Positions 8,770 through 17,974 are shown, counted from the stretch's first letter. The stretch is 64,000 nucleotides of DNA from Mycobacterium heckeshornense (GCF_016592155.1 NZ_AP024237.1:1240001-1304000); one strand, 5' to 3'. Numbers and translations are program-made. Notes: generated from the letters alone by a model not told the origin.

Positions 8770-9266
8770 GCGTAGCCCAGCGCCGCGTTCTCGACCCGGA
8801 TACGTACCCGCAGCAACACCGCGTTGGCCAGTGTGAATACGACCGCGGTCAACCACGCGGTGTGCACCAGCGGCAACGCCAGGCCTTCAGCCGCCACCGC
8901 CACGTAGTTCGGGTGGCGAAGCCAGCGGTACGGGCCGCGTCGCACCAGCGGCGCTTGCCGCACCACGATCACCCGGGTGTTCCAGCGCCGGCCCAGCGCT
9001 GTCACGCACCACCAGCGAAGGGCCTGGCTCAGTGCGGCCACGCCGAGCATCGGCCAGCCCAGCCACCCGACAAAGGGCCGATGCAGCAACCAAACCTCAA
9101 CCACGCAGCCGAGCAGCAGCGCAGTGTGCAGGGTGACCATCGCCGGATAATGGTTGCGGCCGAACTCTTTGCCGCCGTGCGCAAAAGCCCACCGCGCGTT
9201 GCGCCTGGATACGATCAGCTCCGCCAGGCGTTCGATGCCGACCGACAGGATCAGCAGGTAGTACAC
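8766..9266 (-). CDS. Isoprenylcysteine carboxyl methyltransferase (ICMT)-like membrane protein
   Basis: 166 residues with about four hydrophobic segments. The SAM-dependent integral-membrane methyltransferase signature RRGPYRWLRHPNYVAV is present near residue 115, and a final R-x-x-x-E-like segment (RIRVENAALGYA) closes the protein. It starts with GTG three bases after the stop of the type III PKS gene and overlaps the FAD oxidoreductase start. Bacterial ICMT-like proteins beside type III PKS genes methylate the polyketide rather than a prenylated protein, which fits here. It corresponds to Rv1139c by position and family. Confidence 0.85.
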   Translation of the reverse strand: MYYLLILSVGIERLAELIVSRRNARWAFAHGGKEFGRNHYPAMVTLHTALLLGCVVEVWLLHRPFVGWLGWPMLGVAALSQALRWWCVTALGRRWNTRVIVVRQAPLVRRGPYRWLRHPNYVAVAAEGLALPLVHTAWLTAVVFTLANAVLLRVRIRVENAALGYA

Positions 9267-9269
9267 GGC

Positions 9270-10352
9270 CTACCAGCCGAGCAGCACGAGTTCCGAGCAA
9301 AACGCCGGCCCCATCGCGATCATCAGCCCGAGAGATCCCGGCGGTGGCGGCTCGGCCATCGTTGCGCGAAGCACATCCAGCACAGACACCGACGAGAGAT
9401 TGCCGTTGTCGCGCAACGACTTGCGGGTCTGGTCCAGTGCGTCCGCGGGCAGGTCCAACACGTTTTCGACCGCCTCGATCACCCGCGGCCCGCCCGGATG
9501 GCACACCCATGTCGAGACGTCCGCGACCGTGAGTCCGTGGTCGGCGAGGAAGTTGCGGACATCGTCGGCGAGATACTTTTCGGTCACGGTCGCGACTTCG
9601 ACCGACAACATGATCTGGAACCCGTCACTGCCGATGCGCCAGCCCATGACGTCCTCGGTCTCCGGATAGATCCGGCTTCGGGTGGCCAGCACTCGCGGCC
9701 CGAACTGCCCTCGTTCGGCCCCGGTCGCGACCACCGCGGCAGCGCCGTCGGCGAACAGGCTGGAAGCGACCAGATTGGCTATGGAACGGTCGTGGCGCTG
9801 AATGGTCAGCGTGCACAGTTCGACCGCGAGCAACGCGGCGACCTGATCGGGAAACGCGCGCAGGTAGTCGTTCATTCGCGCGATGCCCGTGGCACCGGCG
9901 ACACAACCCAGGCCGAACAGCGGCACCCGTTTGACGTCGGGTCGCAAGCCGATTCGGGTGGCCAGCCGCGCCTCTAACGTCGGCACCGCGAGCCCGGTTA
10001 CCGTCGTCGAAAAGATGATGTCGATGTCGGACGGTTTGACCTTGGCAGCATCGAAGGCGGACAGCAGCGTTCGCTCACCGAGCTCGAGCGCGATCTCGAT
10101 GAACGCGTCATTCGCCTCGGTAAATCCGCTCAGCTGGGCGTACCGCGACAGTGGCAATGCGAGGTGGCGGGCCTGAACCCCGCTGCTGGTGGCGAATCGG
10201 TGAAACTCCGGGCCGGCGAAGCCCGCAAGTGTCGCGACGATCTCGTCTTGGCTGTGCCGGTGCGGCGGGAAGTCGACGGCAACCGCTGCGACGGAAGGAC
10301 TTGCCGGCATGGCGGCCCGCGGTGATTGCCGACGGGGCGTCACCGAACCCAT
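9270..10352 (-). CDS. Type III polyketide synthase (chalcone/stilbene synthase family)
   Basis: 360 residues, close to the usual length. The Cys-His-Asn catalytic triad is recognisable: Cys in LFGLGCVAGATG, His in STWVCHPGGPRV and Asn in LRDNGNLSSVSV. C-terminal GLMIAMGPAFCSEL matches the G-x-GPG-like loop region, with MGPAF in place of the plant FGPGL. The enzyme extends an acyl-CoA starter with malonyl-CoA and cyclises it to an alkyl-resorcinol, pyrone or similar product. The ATG at 10352 lacks a clear ribosome site; an internal ATG at 10311 is an alternative. It is the first gene of the PKS-methyltransferase-oxidoreductase operon. Confidence 0.92.
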   Translation of the reverse strand: MGSVTPRRQSPRAAMPASPSVAAVAVDFPPHRHSQDEIVATLAGFAGPEFHRFATSSGVQARHLALPLSRYAQLSGFTEANDAFIEIALELGERTLLSAFDAAKVKPSDIDIIFSTTVTGLAVPTLEARLATRIGLRPDVKRVPLFGLGCVAGATGIARMNDYLRAFPDQVAALLAVELCTLTIQRHDRSIANLVASSLFADGAAAVVATGAERGQFGPRVLATRSRIYPETEDVMGWRIGSDGFQIMLSVEVATVTEKYLADDVRNFLADHGLTVADVSTWVCHPGGPRVIEAVENVLDLPADALDQTRKSLRDNGNLSSVSVLDVLRATMAEPPPPGSLGLMIAMGPAFCSELVLLGW

Positions 10353-10485
10353 CCCGTCATGGTATCGAGGTTGGAGGTGTCCATACCGGAGTGACGGGCG
10401 CGCGTCGCGGTCAGTTCAACCAAGGCGTATCGCCCACCCCCGCCCAGGGCAGAACAAATTTGCCACCGCCACCGGCCGTCGTCGC

Positions 10486-10491
10486 TAGGTT
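10486..10491 (+). promoter_or_regulatory. -10 element for a leaderless transcript
   Basis: TAGGTT (TANNNT) is followed by 7 nt and then the GTG at 10499, with no ribosome site between. This geometry is typical of mycobacterial leaderless genes. Confidence 0.45.
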
Positions 10492-10498
10492 GGACGGT

Positions 10499-11638
10499 GT
10501 GCGGATCCTGGTCACGGGTGCCACCGGCTACATCGGGTCACGCCTTGCCACTGCGCTTCTTGCCGAAGGCCACGAAGTGGCCGCCGCTGCCCGCAATCCG
10601 TCGCGTCTTCGTCGGCTGGGGTGGGTTGACGACGTCACACCGGTGGTGCTTGACGCGTCCAACCCCGCATCGGCTCGTCACGCGTTCGCCGAGTCCGGGC
10701 CCGTCGACGTCGTGTATTACCTGGTGCACGCGCTCGGCCAGCCCGGTTTTCGAGATGTTGACCAAGCCGCGGCCGCCAACGTCGCGACAGCGGCCAAGGA
10801 AGCGGGCGTGCGTCGCATCGTCTATCTGGGCGGCTTCCTGCCCGACGGCGACGATCTCTCCGAGCATCTAGCCAGCCGTGCCGAGGTGGCCGATGCGCTC
10901 AGCGTCGAGGGGGGCCCCGAACTGGTATGGCTGGGGGCCGCGATGATCCTCGGCGCCGGGTCGACGTCGTTCGAGATGCTGCGCTACGTCGGCGACCGGT
11001 TCCCGATAATGCCGATGCCGGCCTGGATGGATAACCCGATTGACCCTATTTCGGTCCGCGATGTGCTGTATTACCTGGTTGCTGCGGCCGATTCAGAGCA
11101 GGTGGCGGCCGGAGCCTACGACATCTGCGGCCCCGACACCACCTCCTACCGGGAATTGCTCAAGACGTACGCGCGTATCGCCGGGAAATGGCACACGGGT
11201 CTGCCGGTCCGGGGTGTCGACACCGCAGTGGCGTCGCGGTTCACCGCACTGGCGCTGCCGGTGCCCGACGGCCTGGCTGCGGATCTGGTGGAGTCGCTGG
11301 CCCACCCGATGCTTGCCGCCGATGCCCGGCTGCGCGAACGGGTTCCCGACCCGCCCGGCGGCCTGCTGGCCGTCGACACCGCGATCGAGCTGGCGTTGTC
11401 CAGCCCGCCGCCGCGGCCCGTCAACGCGTTGGTCGACCCGCACCACCTCGCCGACAGCGATCCGGTGTGGGCTGGTGGCGACGCTCTGCGCCTCCGGCAG
11501 GTGGCGCGCGCGGTGACACCGCGCATCGCGCGTCCGACGCTGAAGTTGGTCGACACGGTCCCGGGGCCGCTGGCGGGTGCGTTGCGAATGGGCCTCGACC
11601 TACTGATCACTCTCACGCCCAAGGTGCGCTCCGCATGA
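10499..11638 (+). CDS. NAD(P)-binding atypical SDR / NmrA-like protein
   Basis: 379 residues starting VRILVTGATGYIGSRLA, a Rossmann T-G-A-T-G-Y-I-G nucleotide site at the very N-terminus. YYLVHALG and IVYLGGF follow at positions expected for an atypical short-chain dehydrogenase. The last 140 residues are less conserved and end in a hydrophobic segment (GALRMGLDLLITLTP). The frame is open upstream to 10151, but the Rossmann motif and the -10 box place the start at GTG 10499. It overlaps the CPBP protease gene by four bases (ATGA). Substrate unknown. It is divergent from the type III PKS operon. Confidence 0.8.
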   Translation: MRILVTGATGYIGSRLATALLAEGHEVAAAARNPSRLRRLGWVDDVTPVVLDASNPASARHAFAESGPVDVVYYLVHALGQPGFRDVDQAAAANVATAAKEAGVRRIVYLGGFLPDGDDLSEHLASRAEVADALSVEGGPELVWLGAAMILGAGSTSFEMLRYVGDRFPIMPMPAWMDNPIDPISVRDVLYYLVAAADSEQVAAGAYDICGPDTTSYRELLKTYARIAGKWHTGLPVRGVDTAVASRFTALALPVPDGLAADLVESLAHPMLAADARLRERVPDPPGGLLAVDTAIELALSSPPPRPVNALVDPHHLADSDPVWAGGDALRLRQVARAVTPRIARPTLKLVDTVPGPLAGALRMGLDLLITLTPKVRSA

Positions 11639-12357
11639 CCGACGTCAGTACCCGACCCCCGACCAGCGCGCTCGACGAGATCCGTCGCGCCATCACCAAT
11701 GTCGCTGTGCCACACCATGAACCGCCCTCGGTGGTGCGCCGTCGGCGTGTCGTCGTCGCGGTGATTTTGGTGCTCGGCGCGGTGATGCTCGGTCTGTCGA
11801 TGAACCGTCACCCGGGCGAAGCGAGTTTCTACTGGCTGACCGCGGCATTGGCGGCGCTGTGGGTGGTCGGGGCCTTCGCCTCCGGGCCGCTGCATCTGGG
11901 CGGCATCTGCTGGCGGGGCCGCAATCAGCGCCCAGTGATCAGCGGGGCGACAATCGGGCTGTTGCTGGGGGGTGTCTTCGTTGCCGGCGGGGCAATCGCC
12001 CGGGAAATTCCGGCAGTGTCGGAGTTGATCATTCGAGTGCTGCAATTCGCCGGTCAGGGTTCCTGGCGGTTGACCCTGGCCATCGCATTGCTGGGCGCGA
12101 TCGCGGAGGAGGTGTTTTACCGCGGCGCGCTCTACACCGCACTGGGCCGCCACCATCCGGCCCTTGTTTCGACCATCTTGTACGTCGCCGCCACCCTGGC
12201 CAGCCAGAATTTGATGCTCGGCTTCGCCGCGATCGTGCTCGGCACGGTGTGCGCGTGGGAGCGCCGCGCGACGGGTGGGGTGCTGGCGCCGATACTGACC
12301 CACTTCGTGTGGACTCTGGTCGTGCTGCTGGCGCTGCCGCCGCTGTTCGGGTTTTAG
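11635..12357 (+). CDS. CPBP family intramembrane metalloprotease (Rv1140-like)
   Basis: 240 residues with a basic N-terminus (SVVRRRRVVV) and about six to seven hydrophobic segments. The CPBP/CAAX-protease motifs are present: EEVFYRG (near residue 160) supplies the Glu-Glu-x-x-x-Arg, and GGVLAPILTHFVWT near residue 225 supplies the conserved His. The family includes prenyl-CAAX proteases and bacteriocin-immunity or Abi proteins; the bacterial substrate is unknown. It starts inside the ATGA overlap with the upstream SDR gene, so the two are co-translated. It ends overlapping the convergent crotonase gene by four bases. Confidence 0.88.
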   Translation: MTDVSTRPPTSALDEIRRAITNVAVPHHEPPSVVRRRRVVVAVILVLGAVMLGLSMNRHPGEASFYWLTAALAALWVVGAFASGPLHLGGICWRGRNQRPVISGATIGLLLGGVFVAGGAIAREIPAVSELIIRVLQFAGQGSWRLTLAIALLGAIAEEVFYRGALYTALGRHHPALVSTILYVAATLASQNLMLGFAAIVLGTVCAWERRATGGVLAPILTHFVWTLVVLLALPPLFGF

Positions 12358-13184
12358 ACGCTGTCGGTGAAGGTCGGTGCGCGACGCTGCTGGAAAGCCG
12401 TTGCGCCCTCGATGAAGTCGGGTGATTTCAACAGTACTGCCTGCCCCCGTAATTCTCGGTCGAGCGCGGTGTCGAGTTGGGTGAGCGTGGCCGCATTGAT
12501 GGCGTCTTTGGTCTTCGCAAACGCGACCGCGGGCCCGGACAGCAGCGCGGAGATCACCTTGTCGACCTCGGCGTCGAACCGGTCGGCGGGGTAGACGGCG
12601 CTGACCAGACCGGCCGCCAGCGCGTCGGCGGCCGGCAATCGCTCGGCGAGCAGCGCCATCCGCATGGCCCGGGTCCGGCCGACCGAGGCCGCGACCAGCG
12701 CCGACGCACCGCCGTCCGGCATCAGGCCGACTTTGGTAAATGCGAGCATGAAAAACGCTGCGTCCGAAGCTAATACAAGATCACACGCGAGGGCCAACGA
12801 TACCCCCACTCCGGCGGCGGGACCCTGCACGACGGCCACCACCGGTCGCGGCAGCGCGGTGATCGCCCGTACCGCACGGTTGGCTTCCTCGATGATCTCG
12901 GCGCCCGGACCGCCGCTGCCGGACACGTCTTCGGCGCTCATCCCGGCGCCGGAACTAAAGCCGCGGCCCGCTCCGCCCAGGCGGACCACCCTGACCCGCG
13001 AATCGGTGGCCGCGCGCTCCATCGCGTCGGCAATCCCTGCCAGCACCGGCGTAGTCAGCGAATTGAGGCTGTCGGGGCGATCGATGATCACCGACAGCAC
13101 CCCATCGGCAAGTGTGACGGACAGGCCTGCGACCGGTGTTAGCGCGTCGATCCCGGAGTTGATTGCGGTCATGGGCATCACCAT
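12354..13184 (-). CDS. Enoyl-CoA hydratase/isomerase family protein (EchA10/EchA11-like)
   Basis: 276 residues from the ATG at 13184; ATGs at 13178 and 13172 are also in frame and the choice is not certain. AGGTC repeats upstream best suit 13184. Crotonase features are IIDRPDSLNSLTT, GGAGRGFSSGAGMSAED, VVQGPAAGVGVSLALACDL and FTKVGLMPDGGASALV. The second oxyanion region has the usual glycines, and the AFTKVGLMPDGG segment resembles the isomerase/hydratase subgroup. The position between the CPBP gene and mcr matches the echA10/echA11 pair of M. tuberculosis, of which only one gene is present here. It is divergent from mcr. Confidence 0.85.
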   Translation of the reverse strand: MVMPMTAINSGIDALTPVAGLSVTLADGVLSVIIDRPDSLNSLTTPVLAGIADAMERAATDSRVRVVRLGGAGRGFSSGAGMSAEDVSGSGGPGAEIIEEANRAVRAITALPRPVVAVVQGPAAGVGVSLALACDLVLASDAAFFMLAFTKVGLMPDGGASALVAASVGRTRAMRMALLAERLPAADALAAGLVSAVYPADRFDAEVDKVISALLSGPAVAFAKTKDAINAATLTQLDTALDRELRGQAVLLKSPDFIEGATAFQQRRAPTFTDSV

Positions 13185-13263
13185 AGGCGACCTGACCTGA
13201 CCGGGGCGCGCGGCCGTCGAGGGCGGCTGCGAAGATGCCACTGGGTGAGAAGGAGGTCGCGTG

Positions 13264-14348
13264 ATGGCTGGACCGCTAGCGGGTCTACGGGTGATTGAGC
13301 TGGCCGGCATCGGGCCGGGCCCGCATGCCGCGATGATTCTGGGTGACCTGGGCGCTGATGTCGTGCGCGTTGAACGGCCCACCGCGGCCAGTGGGCCGGT
13401 CCGCGACGCGATGCTGCGTAACCGCCGGTTCGTCACCGCCGACCTCAAGTCCGACGAGGGCCGGGAATTGGTGCTGCGGCTGGTCGCGAAGGCCGACGTG
13501 CTGATCGAGGGTTATCGCCCGGGCGTCACCGAGCGGCTTGGCCTGGGCCCTGAGGACTGCGCGCGGGTCAACGATCGGCTGATCTATGCGCGGATGACGG
13601 GCTGGGGTCAGACCGGCCCGCGCAGCCAACAGGCCGGTCATGACATCAACTACATCTCGCTCAACGGTGTCCTGCACGCGATCGGCCGCGCGGGCGAGCG
13701 ACCGGTGCCGCCGCTGAATCTGGTCGGTGACTTTGGTGGCGGGTCGATGTTCTTGCTGGTCGGCATTCTGGCGGCGCTGTGGGAGCGGCAGGCTTCCGGC
13801 AAGGGGCAAGTCATCGACGCCGCGATGATCGACGGGTCCTCGGTGCTGATCCAGATGATGTGGGCGATGCGGGCGATGGGCATGTGGTCCGACGAACGCG
13901 GCACCAACATGCTCGACGGCGGTGCCCCCCTACTACGACACCTACGAATGCGCCGACGGCCGCTATGTCGCGGTGGGCGCAATCGAGCCGCAGTTTTACG
14001 CCGAACTGCTCAAGGGCCTGGGCCTGGACGGCGCCGACTTGCCCGGGCAAAACGACCGCAGCCGTTGGCCGGAGCTGCGGGGCCCGGATCGCCGAGGTGA
14101 TCGGCTCCAAAGATCGCGACCATTGGGCCACGGTGTTCGCCGAGTCCGACGCGTGCGTGACGCCGGTGCTGTCGTTCGGCGAAGTCGAGACCGAGCCGCA
14201 CATCACCGCCCGTCGCACCTTCTACCAGTCGGACGGCGGGCTGCAGCCGGTGCCGGCGCCGCGGTTTTCCCGGACGGTGCCGGACCAGCCCCGGCCGGCG
14301 GGCCCGCCGGGGTCTGATACCGAAGCGGTACTGGCCGACTGGGTATAG
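13264..14348 (+). pseudogene. mcr: Alpha-methylacyl-CoA racemase (Mcr), two apparent +1 frameshifts
   Basis: MCR inverts the 2-methyl centre of branched acyl-CoAs so that they can enter beta-oxidation. Family III CoA-transferase-fold sequence begins [21 protein letters not shown] after AGGAGG (13251-13256). Catalytic His ([12 protein letters not shown]) and Asp (LVGDFGGGS) are present. The coding frame then shifts twice: after NMLDGG at a run of six C (13925-13930) into the frame giving [16 protein letters not shown], and at GGGG (14079-14082) into the frame giving [20 protein letters not shown]. Removing one C and one G restores about 361 codons ending AVLADWV. Either two assembly errors or a decaying gene. 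It is followed by an SDR, as in M. tuberculosis (Rv1143-Rv1144). Confidence 0.85.
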
Positions 14349-14403
14349 TCCGCGACCGATCGGTAGATCCAAAGCGCTTGACCGGCACAAAGAAAGGAAC
14401 CGG

Positions 14404-15156
14404 GTGGAGATCAAAGACGCCGTAGCACTGGTCACCGGTGGCGCATCGGGACTGGGTCTGGCCACCACCAAATGCCTGCTTGACCACGGTGCCCAGGTGT
14501 TGGTGCTGGACCTCAAAGGCGAGGAAGTCGTGCGTGAGCTCGGCGAGCGCGCGCGATTCGCCCCGGCGGACGTCACCGACGAGAAAGCGGTGACGTCGGC
14601 GCTCGAGATCGCGGAATGCCTGGGGCCGCTGCGCATCGTCGTCAACTGCGCCGGCACCGGCAACGCGATTCGGGTGCTGGGCAAGGATGGCGTCTTCCCG
14701 CTTGACGCGTTCCGAAAGGTCGTGGACGTCAACCTGATTGGCACGTTTAACGTGCTACGACTGGGCGCCGAGCGGATCGCGAAAACTGAGCCGGTCGGCG
14801 AGGAGCGCGGCGTCATCATCAACACGGCGTCGGTGGCGGCGTTCGACGGCCAGATCGGCCAGGCCGCCTATTCCGCGTCGAAGGGCGGCGTGGTCGGCAT
14901 GACGCTGCCTATCGCCCGTGATCTGGCCAGCAAGGCTATCCGGGTGGTCACCATCGCGCCCGGGCTCTTCGACACTCCGCTGCTGGCCGGCCTGCCGGAG
15001 CCGGCCAAAGAATCGCTCGGCAAGCAGGTGCCGCACCCCAGCCGGCTGGGCAAGCCGGAGGAGTACGGTGCGCTGGTCGTGCACATCGTCGAGAATCCGA
15101 TGCTTAACGGCGAGGTCATCCGCCTCGACGGCGCCATCCGCATGGCACCGCGATAG
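14404..15156 (+). CDS. Short-chain dehydrogenase/reductase (Rv1144-like, HSD10 type)
   Basis: 250-residue classical SDR. The nucleotide-binding motif is [14 protein letters not shown], followed by NCAGTG near residue 82, [11 protein letters not shown] containing the catalytic Ser, and [13 protein letters not shown] with Tyr-x-x-x-Lys. The pattern resembles 3-hydroxyacyl-CoA/17-beta-hydroxysteroid dehydrogenase type 10, which oxidises 2-methyl-3-hydroxyacyl-CoA. That suits a role after Mcr in branched lipid degradation. The start GTG at 14404 has AAGGAA upstream. It lies 55 nt after the mcr stop and is probably co-transcribed. Confidence 0.92.
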   Translation: MEIKDAVALVTGGASGLGLATTKCLLDHGAQVLVLDLKGEEVVRELGERARFAPADVTDEKAVTSALEIAECLGPLRIVVNCAGTGNAIRVLGKDGVFPLDAFRKVVDVNLIGTFNVLRLGAERIAKTEPVGEERGVIINTASVAAFDGQIGQAAYSASKGGVVGMTLPIARDLASKAIRVVTIAPGLFDTPLLAGLPEPAKESLGKQVPHPSRLGKPEEYGALVVHIVENPMLNGEVIRLDGAIRMAPR

Positions 15157-15192
15157 CGCGGGAACGACGAGAACCGGAAACGACTAGATCGT

Positions 15193-15218
15193 GGACGCGG
15201 CCGTTGCCGGGCGCGTCC
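15193..15218. terminator. GC-rich hairpin after the SDR gene
   Basis: GGACGCG (15193-15199) pairs with CGCGTCC (15212-15218) across a 12-nt loop, 37 nt after the SDR stop. No U-tract. It would separate the SDR from the opposing small ORF. Confidence 0.4.
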
Positions 15219-15230
15219 GGTGAGCGCGGC

Positions 15231-15362
15231 TCAGCTCGCGGTGGGCAGTGGGTGCCAGTCGTCGAGCTGCTCGGAGGTTTCACCTTCTACCAGCATGTCG
15301 CCGTGGTAGAGAGCCTCGAAGTCAGCTTTGATGACGTCGCCACTCGAGTCGTCGATCCACAT
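15231..15362 (-). CDS. Candidate 43-residue acidic small protein
   Basis: A short minus-strand frame beginning MWIDDSSGDVIKADFE and ending LDDWHPLPTAS. It is acidic with protein-like composition, unlike the arginine- and proline-rich shadows common in this GC range. AAGG lies only two bases before the ATG, which is poor spacing, so translation could be leaderless or the frame could be the 3' remnant of a longer gene (the same frame hits a stop about 35 nt upstream). I do not recognise a family. It lies alone in the 470-nt gap between the SDR and mmpL. Confidence 0.4.
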   Translation of the reverse strand: MWIDDSSGDVIKADFEALYHGDMLVEGETSEQLDDWHPLPTAS

Positions 15363-15514
15363 GCCTTGAGCGTATGGGTCACCATTAAGGAATCAGTGAG
15401 TCACGGTTCGGAAAACGTTGGCAATCTTACCGCCGGGTAGGGTCGATGCGACGTGGACCGTGAACCGGCCGGGTTGTCCGTTCGTGTCCACCACAAGCGT
15501 GCGAAGAGTCGTCG

Positions 15515-15544
15515 TTGACACCCTTGACTTATCGCTGATAAGTT
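15515..15544 (+). promoter_or_regulatory. mmpL promoter with overlapping inverted-repeat operator
   Basis: TTGACA (15515-15520), 18 nt, TAAGTT (15539-15544) form a good SigA-type promoter. ACTTATC-GCT-GATAAGT (15527-15543) is a perfect inverted repeat covering the spacer and -10. It is a likely operator for the TetR regulator encoded immediately after mmpL. Confidence 0.6.
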
Positions 15545-15628
15545 ACCGCGGATATTGGACGGCGGGCCGGCGCGACGGACGTCGAGGGCCGAAAACCGCG
15601 ACCGATGCCGGTGGTGGAAGGACCCGAC

Positions 15629-17974
15629 ATGTTGCAGGGACTCGCCCGATTCGCCCTCGCCGCGCCGCGGCGAATCCTTGCCGTTGCCGCCCTGATCTTG
15701 GCTGGTGCCGCCGTCTTCGGGATCCCGGTCACCAAGACCCTGTCGGCCGGCGGCTTCCAGGATCCGACGTCGGAATCGGCACAGGCCATCCGGCTGCTGA
15801 CCGACAAGTTTGGGCAAAGCGACCAAAAGCTGCTCATCGTGGTGACCGCACCCGCCGGAGCCGACAGCCCGCTGGCCCGCCGTGTCGGCACCGATGTCGT
15901 GGGCGAGCTGCAGGGGTCACCGCACGTGTTCAATGTGTCGTCGCCGTGGACCTCGCCACCACCGGCTGCGGCTGGGCTGGTTACCAAAGACGGCAAGTCG
16001 GGGTTGATCGTCGCGAACCTCACGGGCGGGGAGAACAACGCGCAAAAGTACGCCAAGGCGCTGGCTGACCAGGTGGTGCACGGAATTACCGGTCGAGACG
16101 GTGTGACCATCCGTGCCGGCGGCGTAGCGATGGTCTACGCCCAGATCAACCAGCAGAACGAGCGTGACCTGCTGCTGATGGAATCGATTGCGATCCCGTT
16201 GAGCTTTGTGGTGCTGGTGTGGGTCTTCGGTGGGCTGCTGGCGGCGGTGCTGCCGGTGATGCTGGGCGGGTTGGCCATTGTCGGTTCGATGTCGGTGCTG
16301 CGGCTGATTTCGTTTACCACCGACGTCTCGACGTACGCGCTCAACTTGAGCACTGCGATGGGACTGGCGCTGGCGATCGACTACACCTTGCTGATCATCA
16401 GCCGCTATCGCGACGAGCTGGGCGACGGTGCGCCGCCGGATCAGGCCCTGATCCGCACCATGGCCACCGCGGGGCGCACCGTGCTGTTTTCGGCGACCAC
16501 CGTCGCGTTGTCGATGGCGGTGATGGTGCTGTTCCCGATGTACTTCCTGAAGTCGTTCGCCTACGCCGGCATCGCCACCGTGGCGTTCGTGGCGGTCGCG
16601 GCGATCGTGGTGGCCCCGGCGGCGATCGTGCTGTTAGGGCCGCGGCTGGACGCGCTGAACGTGCGGGTGCTGATTCGCCGAGTGCTGCGCCGCGCCGATC
16701 CGGCCCGCAAACCGGTGGAGCAGCTGTTCTGGTATCGCTCAACCAAATTCGTGATGCGTCGCACGGTGCCGATCGGTTTGGCGGCGGTCGCGCTGCTCGT
16801 GCTGGCCGGTGCGCCGTTTCTCGGTGTGAAGTGGGGGTTTCCCGACGATCGGGTGCTGCCCCGGTCGGCCTCGGCGCACCAGGTCGGTGACCAGTTGCGC
16901 AACGACTTCGCGGACGACTCGGCGATGGCGGTGCCCATCGCGATCCCGGACGCTAAAGGCCTGCGCCCCGGCGATGTTGAGCGCTACGCCGCCGATCTGT
17001 CGCGGGTGCCGGACGTGTCGGCGGTCACCGCCCCGACCGGAACCTTCGTAGCCGGCAAGCGTGTCGGACCGCCGGCCGCGGCTGCCGGGTTCGCCGATGG
17101 CAGTGCGTTTTTGACCGTCGCCAGCACCGCACCGCTATTCTCACAAGCCTCGAACACCCAGCTGGACCGGTTGCATGCCGTGGCCGGGCCGGCCGGCCGG
17201 CCCGTGCAGATGGCCGGGCTGGCGCAGATCAACCATGACAGCGTCAAGGCCCTGGTGACCCGACTGCCGCTGGTGTTGGGTTTGATCGCCGTCATCAGCT
17301 TCGTACTGCTGTTTTTGCTGACCGGCAGCGTGGTGCTACCGCTGAAGGCGCTGGTGCTCAACGTGTTGTCGCTGACCGCGGCGTTCGGCGCGCTGGCCTG
17401 GATTTTCCAGGACGGTCATCTGGGCGCGCTCGGGACGACACCCAGCGGCACGCTGGAGGTCAACATGCCGCTGCTGATGTTCTGCGTGGCGTTCGGTCTG
17501 TCGATGGACTACGAAGTATTCCTGGTTTCGCGGATCCGCGAGTACTGGCTGCGCTCCGATCGCAGCCGGGCGGGCAACGACGAGAGCGTCGCGCTTGGGG
17601 TGGCCCGCACCGGCCGGGTGATCACGGCGGCGGCGCTGGTGATGTCGATATCGTTCGCGGGGCTGATCGCTGCACAGGTGTCGTTCATGCGGATGTTCGG
17701 CGTCGGACTGACACTTGCCGTGCTGGTTGATGCCACCTTGGTGCGGATGGTGCTGGTCCCGGCGTTCATGCACGTTGTCGGCCGATGGAATTGGTGGGCA
17801 CCCGGACCGCTGCTGTGGCTCCACGACCGGGTCGGCCTCAGCGACTTCGATGCTGCGGAACGCATAACCCCGCCTGTTGTGCGGGCGGGTCGGCATCGCC
17901 GGGCCGATGTCCGGGTGGCCGACACGAGCGGAAATGGGCAACGAATCCGCGCGCCCGTGAGGGACAGTGGTTGA
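15629..17974 (+). CDS. MmpL family RND-type lipid transporter (MmpL13-like, intact)
   Basis: About 781 residues. Membrane layout is typical: a first helix near residue 20, a periplasmic domain to about 170, a block of five to six helices to about 340, a second periplasmic domain to about 540, and a final helix block to about 720. Key motifs are LAIDYTLLIISRYRDE in the first block and GLSMDYEVFLVSRIREYW in the second, with the Asp-Tyr pairs used for proton relay. The ATG at 15629 has AAGGA at 6 nt and is preferred over ATG 15605. In M. tuberculosis this locus is split into mmpL13a and mmpL13b; here it is one open frame. A TetR gene overlaps its 3' end. Confidence 0.9.
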   Translation: MLQGLARFALAAPRRILAVAALILAGAAVFGIPVTKTLSAGGFQDPTSESAQAIRLLTDKFGQSDQKLLIVVTAPAGADSPLARRVGTDVVGELQGSPHVFNVSSPWTSPPPAAAGLVTKDGKSGLIVANLTGGENNAQKYAKALADQVVHGITGRDGVTIRAGGVAMVYAQINQQNERDLLLMESIAIPLSFVVLVWVFGGLLAAVLPVMLGGLAIVGSMSVLRLISFTTDVSTYALNLSTAMGLALAIDYTLLIISRYRDELGDGAPPDQALIRTMATAGRTVLFSATTVALSMAVMVLFPMYFLKSFAYAGIATVAFVAVAAIVVAPAAIVLLGPRLDALNVRVLIRRVLRRADPARKPVEQLFWYRSTKFVMRRTVPIGLAAVALLVLAGAPFLGVKWGFPDDRVLPRSASAHQVGDQLRNDFADDSAMAVPIAIPDAKGLRPGDVERYAADLSRVPDVSAVTAPTGTFVAGKRVGPPAAAAGFADGSAFLTVASTAPLFSQASNTQLDRLHAVAGPAGRPVQMAGLAQINHDSVKALVTRLPLVLGLIAVISFVLLFLLTGSVVLPLKALVLNVLSLTAAFGALAWIFQDGHLGALGTTPSGTLEVNMPLLMFCVAFGLSMDYEVFLVSRIREYWLRSDRSRAGNDESVALGVARTGRVITAAALVMSISFAGLIAAQVSFMRMFGVGLTLAVLVDATLVRMVLVPAFMHVVGRWNWWAPGPLLWLHDRVGLSDFDAAERITPPVVRAGRHRRADVRVADTSGNGQRIRAPVRDSG

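Noticed and set aside
11146..12303. 385-codon minus-strand frame opposite the SDR and CPBP genes
   Set aside because: Shadow composition and no ribosome site; both plus-strand genes carry family motifs.
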